A stretch of DNA of 64,000 nucleotides from Argopecten irradians (GCF_041381155.1 NC_091134.1:10448755-10512754); one strand, 5' to 3'; shown: positions 23,001-33,712, counted from the stretch's first letter. The notes: generated by a model from the letters alone, not told the origin. Made by a program: numbers and translations.

Positions 23001-24802
23001 AACACACCGTTACGGCGCGTGCACCTCGTTGGTAGATGTAGATGTTCCTCGTGTGTCTAAATATCTACATGTGTGTAAGTCGATGCAAGGCAAACAGCAA
23101 AACACGTGTTTGTGAGATTAGCCATGAACTAAAAACTTCAGATTGTTTTCTTTTTCAACCTGTACGGTTCTAAATTACAATACAGTATCTTATTATATTA
23201 TGACTACAAGTAATCTTTTAAATTGTCATTCATGATGGTCATAAACGAAAGTTTTCGTGTCCTTAATGCTGTTTTAAACATTCATTTTTTGTAGAAAAAG
23301 TTAGTAATTAATTTGGAATAGCCATGTTTTTTATAAAAATAACTTTGCTCATCTCGTTTTACCGATCTCGTTTTACCGACGATATATCAATTAAAAAATG
23401 TTCTCATTATGTATGCATATATATATTTCACATTTCCTTCATTAACTTTTATTTCGACAAATATTTTTTTTAAGTTTTTTATGTTTTAATTTCAACTATT
23501 GACATTGCATGGCTTTCTCGTGTATTTCATAGATACAATGGCATCAATTTGGTAGTAAAATTTCGTATTTAAGTCATATTTTTATTTAGACGATTAAATC
23601 CGGTTGATGTCGGAGATATCATATCTATATACCAGTATGTTTTTCTTTTAAGTGCTTCACTCTACGAGGTTGTAGAGGGTGAATTCATAAAGTTTCTTTA
23701 TCATATTTTATTTATGAGATAATTTATGTAACTTTTCACTTTTCAAGAAATTAAACTAAAAAATACTCGGAATATGACAGTAATATAGCATTGCATACCA
23801 TGTCTGATATATATGTCACAAACCTGTACAGAACTGATATTATGCTGTAACGTGATGTAGTTAACAAGTACATTATGTGCAGTGAAATCAGAGATGGCTG
23901 TATGCCGTAAGGAATATCTAATCTATGCCATCAAGACGTTTTGTATCAAGGTCAAGATGATTCTCACACACGCGCTTTATATTACACGTGCCGGCCGATT
24001 ATGCATTGCTAGTCCCTTCAGTAACTCATTGCGATGTACATCAAACAATGTCAACTTAGGTCCGCTACAACGTTAGATGTCATGTCCAAATTTAAACGCA
24101 TTTCTACCACAGAAATAGTCCGAGGTTTATCTGGTTCTGAGTTCTGACTGGAGATTCTTGAAAGGGCAGGCTGTTTAATTAACTTCGAACGTCTAAGTGT
24201 AACACGTCTCACTTCAAAGCCAGAGAATATCCGCACTGCCACAGAAAGGAATGGTTGCAGAATCGAGAAATAACTGTATGGATAGTATTTATGATAATGT
24301 AATAAATGAGTAGACTGGGGGAATACTTCATATAGACACATATGTATATACTATTTACGGACTATCGAATCAAATGTAGCATATGTCCCTGTTTGGTTTA
24401 TTTATTCCAAGACTATTCTATGGTTTAGTATTAAGTATTTTATTAATCAATAATAAATATGCAATCAAACTTTAGATAGTATAAATGTGTAACTTTGAAT
24501 TTATACTAACACTTCGTTTGTATTGTCTAGAAACATGTACCATTCCGATGTTGCTCTCCTAATACCTTGGTTAATTGATGTATGTATTTTTTCAAATGAC
24601 AAAACTGTCATATACTTACATAAAGTTTCTAATAAAACTTTTAATACAGGTATTCTATGTTACTATTTCTTACCTTAATTGGTCTCACGATACCGACTTC
24701 TTCAATTGAAACGGTAGGAGCCATCCCGCCGTCAACCTCTTTTGTCGGCTCCTCGACTCCTCTCTCCCCATCCGCGAACTCGGAAACATCCAATTCCGAC
24801 AT
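13864..24802 (-). CDS. TMEM47/VAB-9-like claudin-superfamily four-pass membrane protein (4 exons)
   Basis: Join of 24802-24674, 15981-15804, 15134-14985 and 14093-13864 on the minus strand. All junctions have GT/AG and compatible phases (0, 1, 1), giving 228 residues. Visible: a cytoplasmic acidic N-tail of ~43 residues, TM1 (about 44-64), an extracellular loop with the superfamily signature W66...GLW (75-77)...C80...C92 and two N-glycosylation sequons (N85, N95), TM2 (about 112-130), TM3 (about 141-163), TM4 (about 180-201), and an acidic C-tail ending ATDV, a class I PDZ-ligand pattern. The IEEVGIV.PIKVV stretch before TM1 and the W..GW.Y..S pattern of TM4 resemble vertebrate TMEM47 and nematode VAB-9, which act at adherens-type cell junctions. 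EMP/PMP22 or another claudin-like protein is the alternative. The first intron is 8.7 kb; its promoter is near 24.85-25.0 kb. Confidence 0.8.
14094..15803. other. Introns 3 and 2 of the TMEM47-like gene (excluding exon 3)
   Basis: 14094-14984 and 15135-15803 are AT-rich introns with no repeat, RNA gene or second coding segment that I can support. An extracellular-like TGACATTTG palindromic stretch near 15590 is not distinctive. Confidence 0.5.
14985..15134 (-). CDS. TMEM47-like exon 3 (TM2 and most of TM3)
   Basis: Acceptor TTTTAACAG before 15134; donor TCAT/GTAAGT at 14985, phase 1 at both ends. It begins by completing an Asp codon, then WMDACRAMSIVALMGG, where the arginine before TM2 matches the position conserved in claudin-family proteins. 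It is symmetrical in phase, so skipping it would keep the frame but remove TM2 and most of TM3. Confidence 0.85.
15804..15981 (-). CDS. TMEM47-like exon 2 (TM1 and claudin-signature loop)
   Basis: Acceptor TTCTAG at 15982-15987; donor CTCTAG/GTAAGC at 15804, phase 1. It encodes 59 codons: a hydrophobic TM1, then the W...GLW..C...C extracellular signature with two N-x-S/T sequons. The internal ATG at 15963 is not the start, because the frame is open to the acceptor and TM1 begins before it. Confidence 0.85.
15982..17682. other. Intron 1 of the TMEM47-like gene, proximal part
   Basis: No gene or repeat recognised. AT-rich with short homopolymers only. Confidence 0.5.
17683..18059 (-). pseudogene. 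Frameshifted exon-like fragment of an unrecognised protein
   Basis: A good acceptor (CTTTTATGTTATAG) at 18060 opens, in phase 0, a frame reading VHVFCQALNISRISGLSPYF and on through LVNNTNGTYNDEIGFEMT, to a stop at 17835. From about 17908 a second frame carries on in the same style (VLCIKTKTDGGNHDSSVII... GDENILDVRCGDVEARFG) to a stop at 17683. A GTACGT donor lies at 17727. The switch point is a TATAT stretch at 17906-17910. Both halves have balanced, extracellular-type composition (Cys, Asn-x-Thr sequons) unlike the AT-rich intron around them. The simplest reading is one exon broken by a two-base change, either a real pseudogene or an assembly error. It lies inside intron 1 of the TMEM47-like gene, same strand. 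Family unknown. Confidence 0.5.
18060..20925. other. Intron 1, middle part; no supported gene
   Basis: Several open frames of 60-100 codons occur on both strands (18.5-20.2 kb), but all have the F/I/K/N/Y-rich look of AT-rich noise and no splice context. A 19-base direct duplication (CATTTATTTTAACCCATTA) is at 20467-20504. Confidence 0.45.
20930..21345 (+). mobile_element. Decayed copy of the 3.1-3.7 kb repeat family, forward
   Basis: Matches the core of the 3130-3650 element in order: GGGAGGCTGCGG (21019), TGAAGCATGCCGC (about 21075), GAACAGGAACTACCACTTTTAT (about 21158), CTCAGCTCAAGGCCAAACGTGAGGCG (about 21207), AAATTTAGTCGCCTTTTGAT (about 21281) and GGCAGCAGATACAATTC (about 21317). About 70-75% alike by eye. 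No terminal inverted repeats seen here. Confidence 0.65.
21515..21760 (-). mobile_element. Partial, rearranged copy of the same repeat, reverse
   Basis: On the minus strand it contains CAAATGTGAGGCAGTGCCAAGAAAG, GATTTAGTCGCCTTTTACAACC and AGCAGGAC. These are followed by a second CTCAAGGCCAAAAGTGATGCAGT block, so two 3' parts of the family are juxtaposed. Open frames here are products of the repeat. Confidence 0.55.
21775..22245 (-). mobile_element. Near-complete copy of the same repeat, reverse
   Basis: The reverse complement reproduces the family order from its 5' part (GTCCTACTAATAG, TTAAGGACGACC) through TATAGTGCTATCTCAATGGAGC, CACACCCGGTCACAATATCCTGACA and GGACAGAACCCAGAG to AAATTTAGACGCCTTTTAAGA and CAGCAGGTACAATTCTTACGCCC. 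Together with the forward copy at 20930-21345 it forms an inverted pair about 430 bases apart. Confidence 0.65.
22314..22568 (+). other. 84-codon open frame, possible exon fragment
   Basis: Plus strand, composition more balanced than neighbouring sequence (MRLQFRTGKSFRYHNESM...; HSESIVCHEFTETSARF). It ends near a donor-like ATG/GTAAAC. No domain recognised, and it lies antisense to the surrounding intron. Could be chance. Confidence 0.15.
22570..24050. other. Intron 1, distal part; no supported gene
   Basis: AT-rich. There is a 14-base tandem duplicate (CTCGTTTTACCGA twice, about 23353-23380). The 22.87-23.1 kb stretch is richer in CG dinucleotides and ends in CACGTG-type words, but shows no gene structure. 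Confidence 0.4.
24051..24235 (-). other. Exon-like segment (60 codons and stop) in intron 1
   Basis: A strong acceptor (CCATTCCTTTCTGTGGCAG) precedes 24235. From there an open frame encodes RIFSGFEVRRVTLRRSKLIK and then a Ser/Pro/Glu-rich tail (SRISSQNSEPDKPRTISVVE...) to TGA at 24053-24051. The codons look coding, and the peptide resembles a basic juxtamembrane-plus-tail cytoplasmic end, but I do not recognise it. It needs a phase-1 upstream exon. TMEM47-like exon 1 ends in phase 0, and splicing it here would hit a stop after 8 codons. It is therefore either the last exon of another gene or a short alternative end. Confidence 0.3.
24674..24802 (-). CDS. TMEM47-like exon 1 (cytoplasmic N-terminus)
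   Basis: ATG at 24802 follows a CTAGAGA context and opens 43 codons (MSELDVSEFADGERG...), rich in Glu/Asp/Gly. The exon ends at AAG/GTAAGAA, phase 0. It joins in frame to GTA GTA GCT at 15981, the start of TM1. A second in-frame methionine (residue 27) precedes the APTVSIEE segment and could be an alternative start. Confidence 0.8.
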
Positions 24803-25465
24803 TCTCTAGTAATTACAACACGTGTTTTATCGTAAAGAATACACTCTGAAAGTCAGTAGAATCTAAAAGTAGAAAGGGATAAAGGTTTTAATCCGGAACA
24901 GAGCCTCCACCGACACAACCGGCAGCTCGTAGTTTACATCAATGTGGATGTGAGGGGGATCATGTATCGGGGCTCACGACGGGGGATCAGCTGTGTAATG
25001 AGGCACAGTATGGGCACTCAATGTACAAGGAGGGATATAACTGAGATAGCTTTCGGCGATGGTTCCCAGCATAGTTTGTTTTCTTATTGTATTATGCTGC
25101 AAATTTTACCCCACAATTTATTGTGTTACGCCTTACTACATATCGTATTTCTTTGGTCCGCGAAAAAACCCGAAAACATTTAGCTAGACTAAAGTTGATG
25201 AATCAGGAGTGAGTGAGTGAGCGAGACGGTGAACATATCATTGTATAATCAAGGATAATGTATGACATTCAATTTATGATTCAGTTTTATTTCTTCATCA
25301 ATTATCATTTTCTGTTTCGTATTGTTCAATATTTTACTACTTGTATGTTTTTACTTTTGCATGTAGTATTGATTATGAATGCAATCATTGATAAATTTTA
25401 ATTTCACTTCCAAAACGGTCAGATGTTGATGACGATCTTACAAAGAGTATGCCTTACAAAAGGTT
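24803..25465. promoter_or_regulatory. 5'UTR and promoter region of the TMEM47-like gene
   Basis: Immediately upstream of the start codon on the minus strand. The part from about 24880 to 25060 is distinctly richer in G+C and CG dinucleotides than its surroundings, as expected of a promoter. The 79-codon plus-strand frame at 24944-25183 is a by-product of that composition. A short GAGT-repeat (about 25209-25225) precedes the 34-bp array. No TATA box or exact start site can be named. Confidence 0.4.
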
Positions 25466-25474
25466 AAAAAAATC

Positions 25475-28400
25475 TTCTTACACTCATTAATATCTACACT
25501 CACTCATCATCTTAAACTCACTAACACCCAAACTCACTCTTCATCTTAAACTCACTAACACCCAAACTCACTCTTCATCTTAAACTCACTAACACCCAAA
25601 CTCACTCTTCATCTTAAACTCAACAACACCCACACTCACTCTTCATCTTAAACTCACTAACACCCAAACTCACTCTTCATCTTAAACTCACTAACACCCA
25701 CACTCACTCTTCATCTTAAACTCAACAACACCACACTCACTCTCATCTTAAATCACCAACACCCACACTCACTCTTCATCTTAAACTCAACAACACCCAC
25801 ACTCACTCTTCATCTTAAACTCAACAACACACCACACTCACTCTTCATCTTAAACTCACAACACCCACACTCACTCTCTCATCTTAAACTCACCAACACC
25901 CACACTCACTCTTCATCTTAAACTCACCAACACCCACACTCACTCTTCATCTTAAACTCACTAAACACCCACACTCACTCTTCATCTTAAACTCAACAAC
26001 ACCCACACTCACTCTTCATCTTAAACTCACAACACCCACACTCACTCTTCATCTTAAACTCAACAACACCCACACTCACTCTTCATCTTAAGTTCAACAA
26101 CACCCATACTCACTCTTCATCTTAAGTTCACCAACACCACATTCACTCTTCATCTTAAACTCACCAACACCCACACTCACTCTTCATCTTAAACTCAACA
26201 ACACCCACAATCACTCTTCATCTTAAACTCAACAACACCCACAATCACTCTTCATCTTAAACTCACCAACACCACATTCACTCTTCATCTTAAACTCACA
26301 ACACCCACACTCACTCTTCATCTTAAACTCACTAACACCCACACTCACTCTTCATCTTAAACTCACCAACACCACACTCACTCTTCATCTTAAACTCACT
26401 AACACCCACACTCACTCTTCATCTTAAACTCACTAACACCCACACTCACTCTTCATCTTAAACTCACCAACACCACACTCACTCTTCATCTTAAACTCAA
26501 CAACACCCACACTCACTCTTCATCTTAAACTCAACAACACCCACACTCACTCTTCATCTTAAACTCACCAACACCCACACTCACTCTTCATCTTAAACTC
26601 AACAACACCACACTCATCATATTAAACTCACTAACACCCACACTCACTCTTCATCTTAAACTCACTAACACCCACACTCACTCTTCATCTTAAACTCACA
26701 ACACCACACTCACACTCTTCATCTTAAACTCACAACACCCACACTCACTCTTCATCTTAAACTCACTAACACCACACTCACTCTTCATCTTAAACTCAAC
26801 AACACCCACACTCACTCTTCATCTTAAACTCACTAACACCCACACTCACTCTTCATCTTAAACTCACTAACACCCACACTCACTCTTCATCTTAAACTCA
26901 CTAACACCCACACTCACTCTTCATCTTAAACTCACTAACACCCACACTCACTCTTCATCTTAAACTCACTAACACCCACACTCACTCTTCATCTTAAACT
27001 CACTAACACCCACACTCACTCTTCATCTTAAACTCAACAACACCACACTCACTCTTCATCTTAAACTCACTAACACCCACACTCACTCTTCATCTTAAAC
27101 TCACAACACCCACACTCACTCTTCATCTTAAACTCAACAACACCACACTCACTATCATCTTAAACTCACCAACACCCACACTCACTCTTCATCTTAAACT
27201 CAACAACACCCACACTCACTCTTCATCTTAAACTCACTAACACCCACACTCACTCTTCATCTTAAACTCAACAACACCCACACTCACTCTTCATCTTAAA
27301 CTCACTAACACCCACACTCACTCTTCATCTTAAACTCACCAACACCCACACTCACTCTTCATCTTAAACTCACAACACCCACACTCACTCTTCATCTTAA
27401 AATCACCAACACCCACACTCACTCTTCATCTTAAACTCACCAACACCCACACTCACTCTTCATCTTAAACTCCAACACCCACACTCACTTATCATCTTAA
27501 AATCACCAACACCCACACTCACTCTTCATCTTAAACTCACCAACACCCACACTCACTCTTCATCTTAAACTCACTAACACCCACACACACTCACATCTTA
27601 AACTCACAACACCCACACTCACATCTTCATCTTAAACTCACCAACACCCACACTCACTCTTCATCTTAAACTCAACAACACCCACACTCACTCTTCATCT
27701 TAAACTCAACAACACCCACACTCACTCTTCATCTTAAACTCACCAACACCCACACTCACTCTTCATCTTAAACTCACCAACACCCACACTCACTCTTCAT
27801 CTTAAACTCACTAACACCCACACTCACTCTTCATCTTAAACTCACTAACACCCACACTCACTCTTCATCTTAAACTCACAACACCCACACTCACTCTTCA
27901 TCTTAAACTCACCAACACCACACTCACTCTTCATCTTAAACTCACAACACCCACACTCACTCTTCATCTTAAACTCACTAACACCCACACTCACTCTTCA
28001 TCTTAAACTCACAACACCCACACTCACTCTTCATCTTAAACTCACCAACACCACACTCACTCTTCATCTTAAACTCACTAACACCCACACTCACTCTTCA
28101 TCTTAAACTCACCAACACCCACACTCACCCATCTTAAACTCACTCATCTTCATCTTAAACTCACTAACACCCACACTCACTCTTCATCTTAAATCACAAC
28201 ACCACACTCACTCTTCATCTTTAAACTCACCAACACCCACACTCACTCTTCATCTTAAACTCACAACACCCCACACTCACTCTTCATCTTAAACTCAACA
28301 ACACCCACACTCACTCTTCATCTTAAACTCACAACACCCACACTCACTCTTCATCTTAAACTCAACAACACCACACTCACTATCATCTTAAAACACACAA

Positions 28401-31400
28401 CACCACACTCACTCTTCATCTTAAACTCACCAACACCCACACTCACTCTTCATCTTAAACTCACAACACCCACACTCACTCTTCATCTTAAACTCACCAA
28501 CACCCACACTCACTCTTCATCTTAAACTCACAACACCCACACTCACTCTTCATCTTAAACTCACTAACACCCACACTCACTCTTCATCTTAAACTCACCA
28601 ACACCCACACTCACTCTTCATCTTAAACAACACACTCACTCTTCATCTTAAACTCACCAACACCCACACCACTACTTCATCTTAAATCACAACACCCAAC
28701 TCACTCTTCATCTAAACTAAACACCCAAATCTTCTACAACACCACACTCACTCTTCATCTTAAACTCACTAACACCCACACTCACTCTTCATCTTAAACT
28801 CACCAACACCCACACTCACTCTTCATCTTAAACTCAACAACACCCACACTCACTCTTCATCTTAAAACTCACTAACACCCACACTCACTCTTCATCTTAA
28901 ACTCAACAACACCCACACTCACTCTTCATCTTAAACTCACCAACACCACACTCACTCTTCATCTTAAACTCACTAACACCCACACTCACTCTTCATCTTA
29001 AACTCACCAACAACACCACACTCACTCTTCATCTTAAACTCACTAACACCCACACTCACTCTTCATCTTAAACTCACTAACACCCACACTCACTCTTCAT
29101 CTTAAACTCACTAACACCCACACTCACTCTTCATCTTAAACTCAACAACACCACACTCACTCTTCATCTTAAACTCACTAACACCCACACTCACTCTTCA
29201 TCTTAAACTCACCAACACCCACACTCACTCTTCATCTTAAACTCAACAACACCCACACTCACTCTTCATCTTAAACTCACTAACACCCACACTCACTCTT
29301 CATCTTAAACTCACCAACACCCACACTCACTCTTCATCTTAAACTCACTAACACCCACACTCACTCTTCATCTTAAACTCACTAACACCCACACTCACTC
29401 TTCATCTTAAACTCACTAACACCCACACTCACTCTTCATCTTAAACTCACTAACACCCACACTCACTCTTCATCTTAAACTCACTCAACACCCACACTCA
29501 CTCTTCATCTTAAACTCACAACACCCACACCACTCACTCTTCATCTTAAACTCACAACACCCACACTCACTCTTCATCTTAAACTCACAACACCCACACT
29601 CACTCTTCATCTTAAACTCACTAACACCCACACTCACTCTTCATCTTAAACTCACAACACCCACACTCACTCTCATCTTAAACTCACAACACCCACACTC
29701 ACTCTTCATCTTAAACTCACAACACCCACACTCACTCTTCATCTTAAACTCACAACCCACACTCACTCTTCATCTTAAACTCACAACACCCACACTCACT
29801 CTTCATCTTAAACTCACTAACACCCACACTCACTCTTCATCTTAAACTCACTAACACCCACACTCACTCTTCATCTTAAACTCACTAACACCCACACTCA
29901 CTCTTCATCTTAAACTCACCAACACCACACTCACTCTTCATCTTAAACTCAACAACACCCACACTCACTCTTCATCTTAAACTCACTAACACCCACACTC
30001 ACTCTTCATCTTAAACTCACCAACACCACACTCACTCTTCATCTTAAACTCACTAACACCCACACTCACTCTTCATCTTAAACTCACTAACACCCACACT
30101 CACTCTTCATCTTAAACTCACAACACCCACACTCACTCTTCATCTTAAACTCACTAACACCCACACTCACTCTTCATCTTAAACTCAACAACACCCACCA
30201 CTCACTCTTCATCTTAAACTCACAACACCACACTCACTCTTCATCTTAAACTCACTAACACCACACTCACTCTTCATCTTAAACTCACTAACACCCACAC
30301 TCACTCTTCATCTTAAACTCACTAACACCCACACTCACTCTTCATCTTAAACTCAACAACACCACACTCACTCTTCATCTTAAACTCACTAACACCCACA
30401 CTCACTCTTCATCTTAAACTCACCAACACCACACTCACTCTTCATCTTAAACTCAACACCACACTCACTCTTCATCTTAAACTCAACAACACCACACTCA
30501 CTCTTCATCTTAAACTCACTAACACCCACACTCACTCTTCATCTTAAACTCAACAACACCACACTCACTCTTCATCTTAAACTCACTAACACCCACACTC
30601 ACTCTTCATCTTAAACTCACCAACACCCACACTCACTCTTCATCTTAAACTCACCAACACCACACTCACTCTTCATCTTAAACTCACTAACACCCACACT
30701 CACTCTTCATCTTAAACTCACCAACACCCACACTCACACTCACTCACTCTTCATCTTAAACTCAACAACACCCACACTCACTCTTCATCTTAAACTCACT
30801 AACACCCACACTCACTCTTCATCTTAAACTCAACAACACCCACACTCACTCTTCATCTTAAACTCACCAACACCCACACTCACTCTTCATCTTAAACTCA
30901 ACAACACCCACACTCACTCTTCATCTTAAACTCAACAACACCCACACTCACTCTTCATCTTAAACTCACCAACACCACACTCACTCTTCATCTTAAACTC
31001 ACTAACACCCACACTCACTCTTCATCTTAAACTCACCAACACCCACACTCACTCTTCATCTTAAACTCACTAACACACCCACACTCACTCTTCATCTTAA
31101 ACTCACCAACACCACACTCACTCTTCATCTTAAACTCACTAACACCCACACTCACTCTTCATCTTAAACTCAACAACACCCACACTCACTCTTCATCTTA
31201 AACTCACCAACACCACACTCACTCTTCATCTTAAACTCACCAACACCACACTCACTCTTCATCTTAAACTCACCAACACCACACTCACTCTTCATCTTAA
31301 ACTCACAACCCACACTCACTCTTCATCTTAAACTCTAACACCCACACTCACTCTTCATCTTAAACTCACTAACACCCACACTCACTCTTCTCTTAAACTC

Positions 31401-31630
31401 AACAACACCACACTCACTCTTCATCTTAAACTCAACAACACCACACTCACTCTTCATCTTAAACTCAACAACACCACACTCACTCTTCATCTTAAACTCA
31501 CCAACACCCACACTCACTCTTCATCTTAAACTCACCAACACCCACACTCACTCTTCATCTTAAACTCAACAACACACTAACTCACTCTTCATCTTAACTC
31601 GCCAAAAACCCACACTCACTATCACTCTTA
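25475..31630. repeat. 34-bp minisatellite array, about 180 copies (6.1 kb)
   Basis: The unit is CTTCATCTTAAACTCACTAA followed by CACCCACACTCACT (34 bases), head to tail, with many 32-33 base variants caused by single-base losses. Main variable site: CTCACTAAC, CTCAACAAC, CTCACCAAC or the shortened CTCACAAC. The first few units carry CCCAAACTC instead of CCCACACTC. The plus strand has almost no G over the whole array (I noticed only AAGTTC variants near 26090 and 26128). On the minus strand each unit has one GGG. Short open frames (EFKMKSECGV repeated, about 31335-31517) arise from 33-base variants and are not genes. Confidence 0.97.
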
Positions 31631-32295
31631 GATAGTGCGATCCAAAGAAATCAGCTGTTTGACAGTACGTGAGGTGAACAGAAGTGATCTACTTTAGTAG
31701 TCTCAGACACCGGTGGTACTGTAGAAGTATCCAGACAGCTAAAAAAATAGATGTAAGTGATGTGTAAGTTTAGAGCGCATTAAATAGGGTAAACGTACGA
31801 GCATACCAATCGCGGTGTACTTCATTCCTGCGTTTGATGTATTCACGCGTAATTGAATAATAAATATTATAAAAAATATGACAAACGCCTCCGCTGTACA
31901 AAAGATGTACATATATTTTAACAGTCATACAACAGTATTTTGTCTAACTATTTTCAAAGAAATTTTTGAGAAAGCTTTGAACATTCAACGTTAATGTTGC
32001 GTTGAAAAAAAAAATCTTATTTTATTTTTCAGTTACCATAAGAAAGGTAACTCTGGCTTCCACCTAAAACTTGTGTTCCCTCTTATAAATCAGTTGAGAG
32101 TCTATTAGGCTATGAACGCCAATCTGGTCAAGCATGTGAAAAGGCGTTCATAACCTTATATATTCTCATCTGGTTTAAAAAAAAATAGAATGGTCTAGTT
32201 CAAATTATTTTGTAAACAGCAAACTGAATTTGAAAAATAAACAGCACAACTTAACGCTTAGTTTTTAAAAAAATCATAAAACGGGTGTTTTTTTT
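31631..32295. other. No supported feature
   Basis: AT-rich spacer between the 34-bp array and the next interspersed repeat. Nothing recognised. Confidence 0.5.
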
Positions 32296-33085
32296 ATGTC
32301 ACCTGAGACCCTTGGTCACCTGAGACCCTTGGTCACCTGAGACCCTTGGGTCTCAGGTTTCCCCCTGGGGAGGGGGTTAAGTTTACTATAGTCTATATAG
32401 AAAAACACATTTTTGAGCATTATTTAGTCATTATAATAGGAAATTAGTCAATTGTAGTCACAATTATCCCTATGTGATGGCCATTGAATCTCATTACCAA
32501 ATTTTCTATGACTGATCCCCAGAGGCCTTAGGGGTGGGGCCAAAACGGGTCAAATAGGCTAAAACTTCAAAAATCTTCTTCTGAAATTCTGGAACTGGTA
32601 GAATCAAATACTCTGCATAGATGGAAAGGTCTTAAAGTCCTTTACAAAAATTGTGAATAATATGACCCTGGGGTCTCATGATTCCCTTTGGGGAGGGGGT
32701 TAAGTTTACTTTAGTTTATATAGGAAAAACACATTTAAGACCATTATTTGCTTAGATTTCATAGGAAATAAAACAATCTGGGTTAGAATTATTAACCTGA
32801 GATAGCATATAACACCATATCCATATTGGTCCTGGCCGACCCCCAGGGGTCAAATGGGTGGGGCCAAAAGGGGTCAAAATGGATAACATTTCAAAAATCT
32901 TTCTTCTGAATTCACAGATTTCATGGAACCAAATAATCTTCATAGATTAAAAAGTCAAATTTATAAAATCATTGACTGACTGTAAGGGCCTGATGGGCAA
33001 ATATATAGTGTTTATATGCATGTCTCTTTCATTCTGTGTCTGAAATCAGGTGACCGCTAAGGCCCATGGACCTCTTGTTTTATAA
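32296..33085. mobile_element. Interspersed repeat with two internal ~326-bp units
   Basis: Begins with three copies of CACCTGAGACCCTTGGT (32301-32350). Two diverged units follow, each starting GGGTCTCA..TTCCC..GGGGAGGGGGTTAAG (about 32339 and 32664) and including AAAAACACATTT.., CCCCAGGGG/AGAGGCC and GGGTGGGGCCAAAA.GGGTCAAA. It ends with ATCAGGTGACCGCTAAGGCCCATGGACCTCTTGTTT, a terminus I associate with a common bivalve repeat family. No coding capacity. Boundaries approximate. Confidence 0.65.
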
Positions 33086-33171
33086 AACTATCTGCGGAGT
33101 GGTCGTCAAACGTCCATAGTTACTCCTGCCTTAAAACTTGGTTGTAGCGGTCTAATATTTGGTAATCCGAT

Positions 33172-33173
<2 letters not shown>

Positions 33174-33201
<28 letters not shown>
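33174..33201. repeat. (TA)n microsatellite
   Basis: Uninterrupted AT alternation of about 28 bases. Confidence 0.95.
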
Positions 33202-33205
<4 letters not shown>

Positions 33206-33285
33206 GTTGGGTTGAGCTGCTTGTTTTTTATTCATTTTTTGCATTTTAAGAGAAACTACACATACAAATGTATAATCGTACATTG

Positions 33286-33413
33286 TAGCCCGAGAGACTC
33301 TGGCCCTGACACCAGACTTAGACATCATGACAGTTAGATGTCTGGTTTAAACATCTATCTCACTCTGTCATAATGTCTAAGTCTGGAGTCAGGGCCAGAG
33401 TATCTCGGGCTAG
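33286..33413. mobile_element. 128-bp foldback MITE with 8-bp target duplication
   Basis: Arms of about 48 bases are near-perfect inverted repeats (TAGCCCGAGAGACTCTGGCC on the left, its complement on the right with about four mismatches). The arms continue into a second small palindrome in the centre (AGATGT...AACATCT). Flanking direct repeats are GTACATTG (33278-33285) and GTACACTG (33414-33421), one mismatch. The 8-bp duplication suggests mobilisation by a hAT-like transposase. The high arm identity suggests fairly recent insertion. Confidence 0.85.
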
Positions 33414-33636
33414 GTACACTGTTATATGCTTTTTTGTTTTCCTTTTTGTACATTACTAAATATTTTCTTGTGGAGGAAATAGAGATTAGTGATAATGAAA
33501 ATGTCATTATAGATAATCAAAAATTTTATTAATAGCGATGTGCAACAACATCACCTTGGACCAGCTACATTTGTATAGAATGTCGGAAAAGTCCATAGGG
33601 GTATTTTTAGTGAAGTTGATTCCAAGTTCCTAGTTC

Positions 33637-33712
33637 CTTATTCTATTACTTATTCGATTTCCTGATTATTTATTCGATTTCCTGTTACTTATTCGATTTC
33701 TAACTATTTATT
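33637..33712. repeat. Short tandem repeat of about 20-22 bp, 3-4 copies
   Basis: TATTCGATTTCCTG separated by TTACT or ATTATT, repeated with small changes. Confidence 0.75.

Noticed and set aside
24944-25183. 79-codon plus-strand frame
   Set aside because: Lies in the CG-rich promoter region of the minus-strand gene, with no domain or splice context.
31335-31517. Minus-strand EFKMKSECG repeat frame
   Set aside because: Product of a few 33-base variants in the 34-bp array.
25475-31630. CRISPR array
   Set aside because: Units are contiguous with no unique spacers, in a eukaryotic context.
25475-31630. G-quadruplex-forming array on the minus strand
   Set aside because: Only one GGG per 34-bp unit, so loops would be about 31 bases; R-loop potential is the more reasonable idea.
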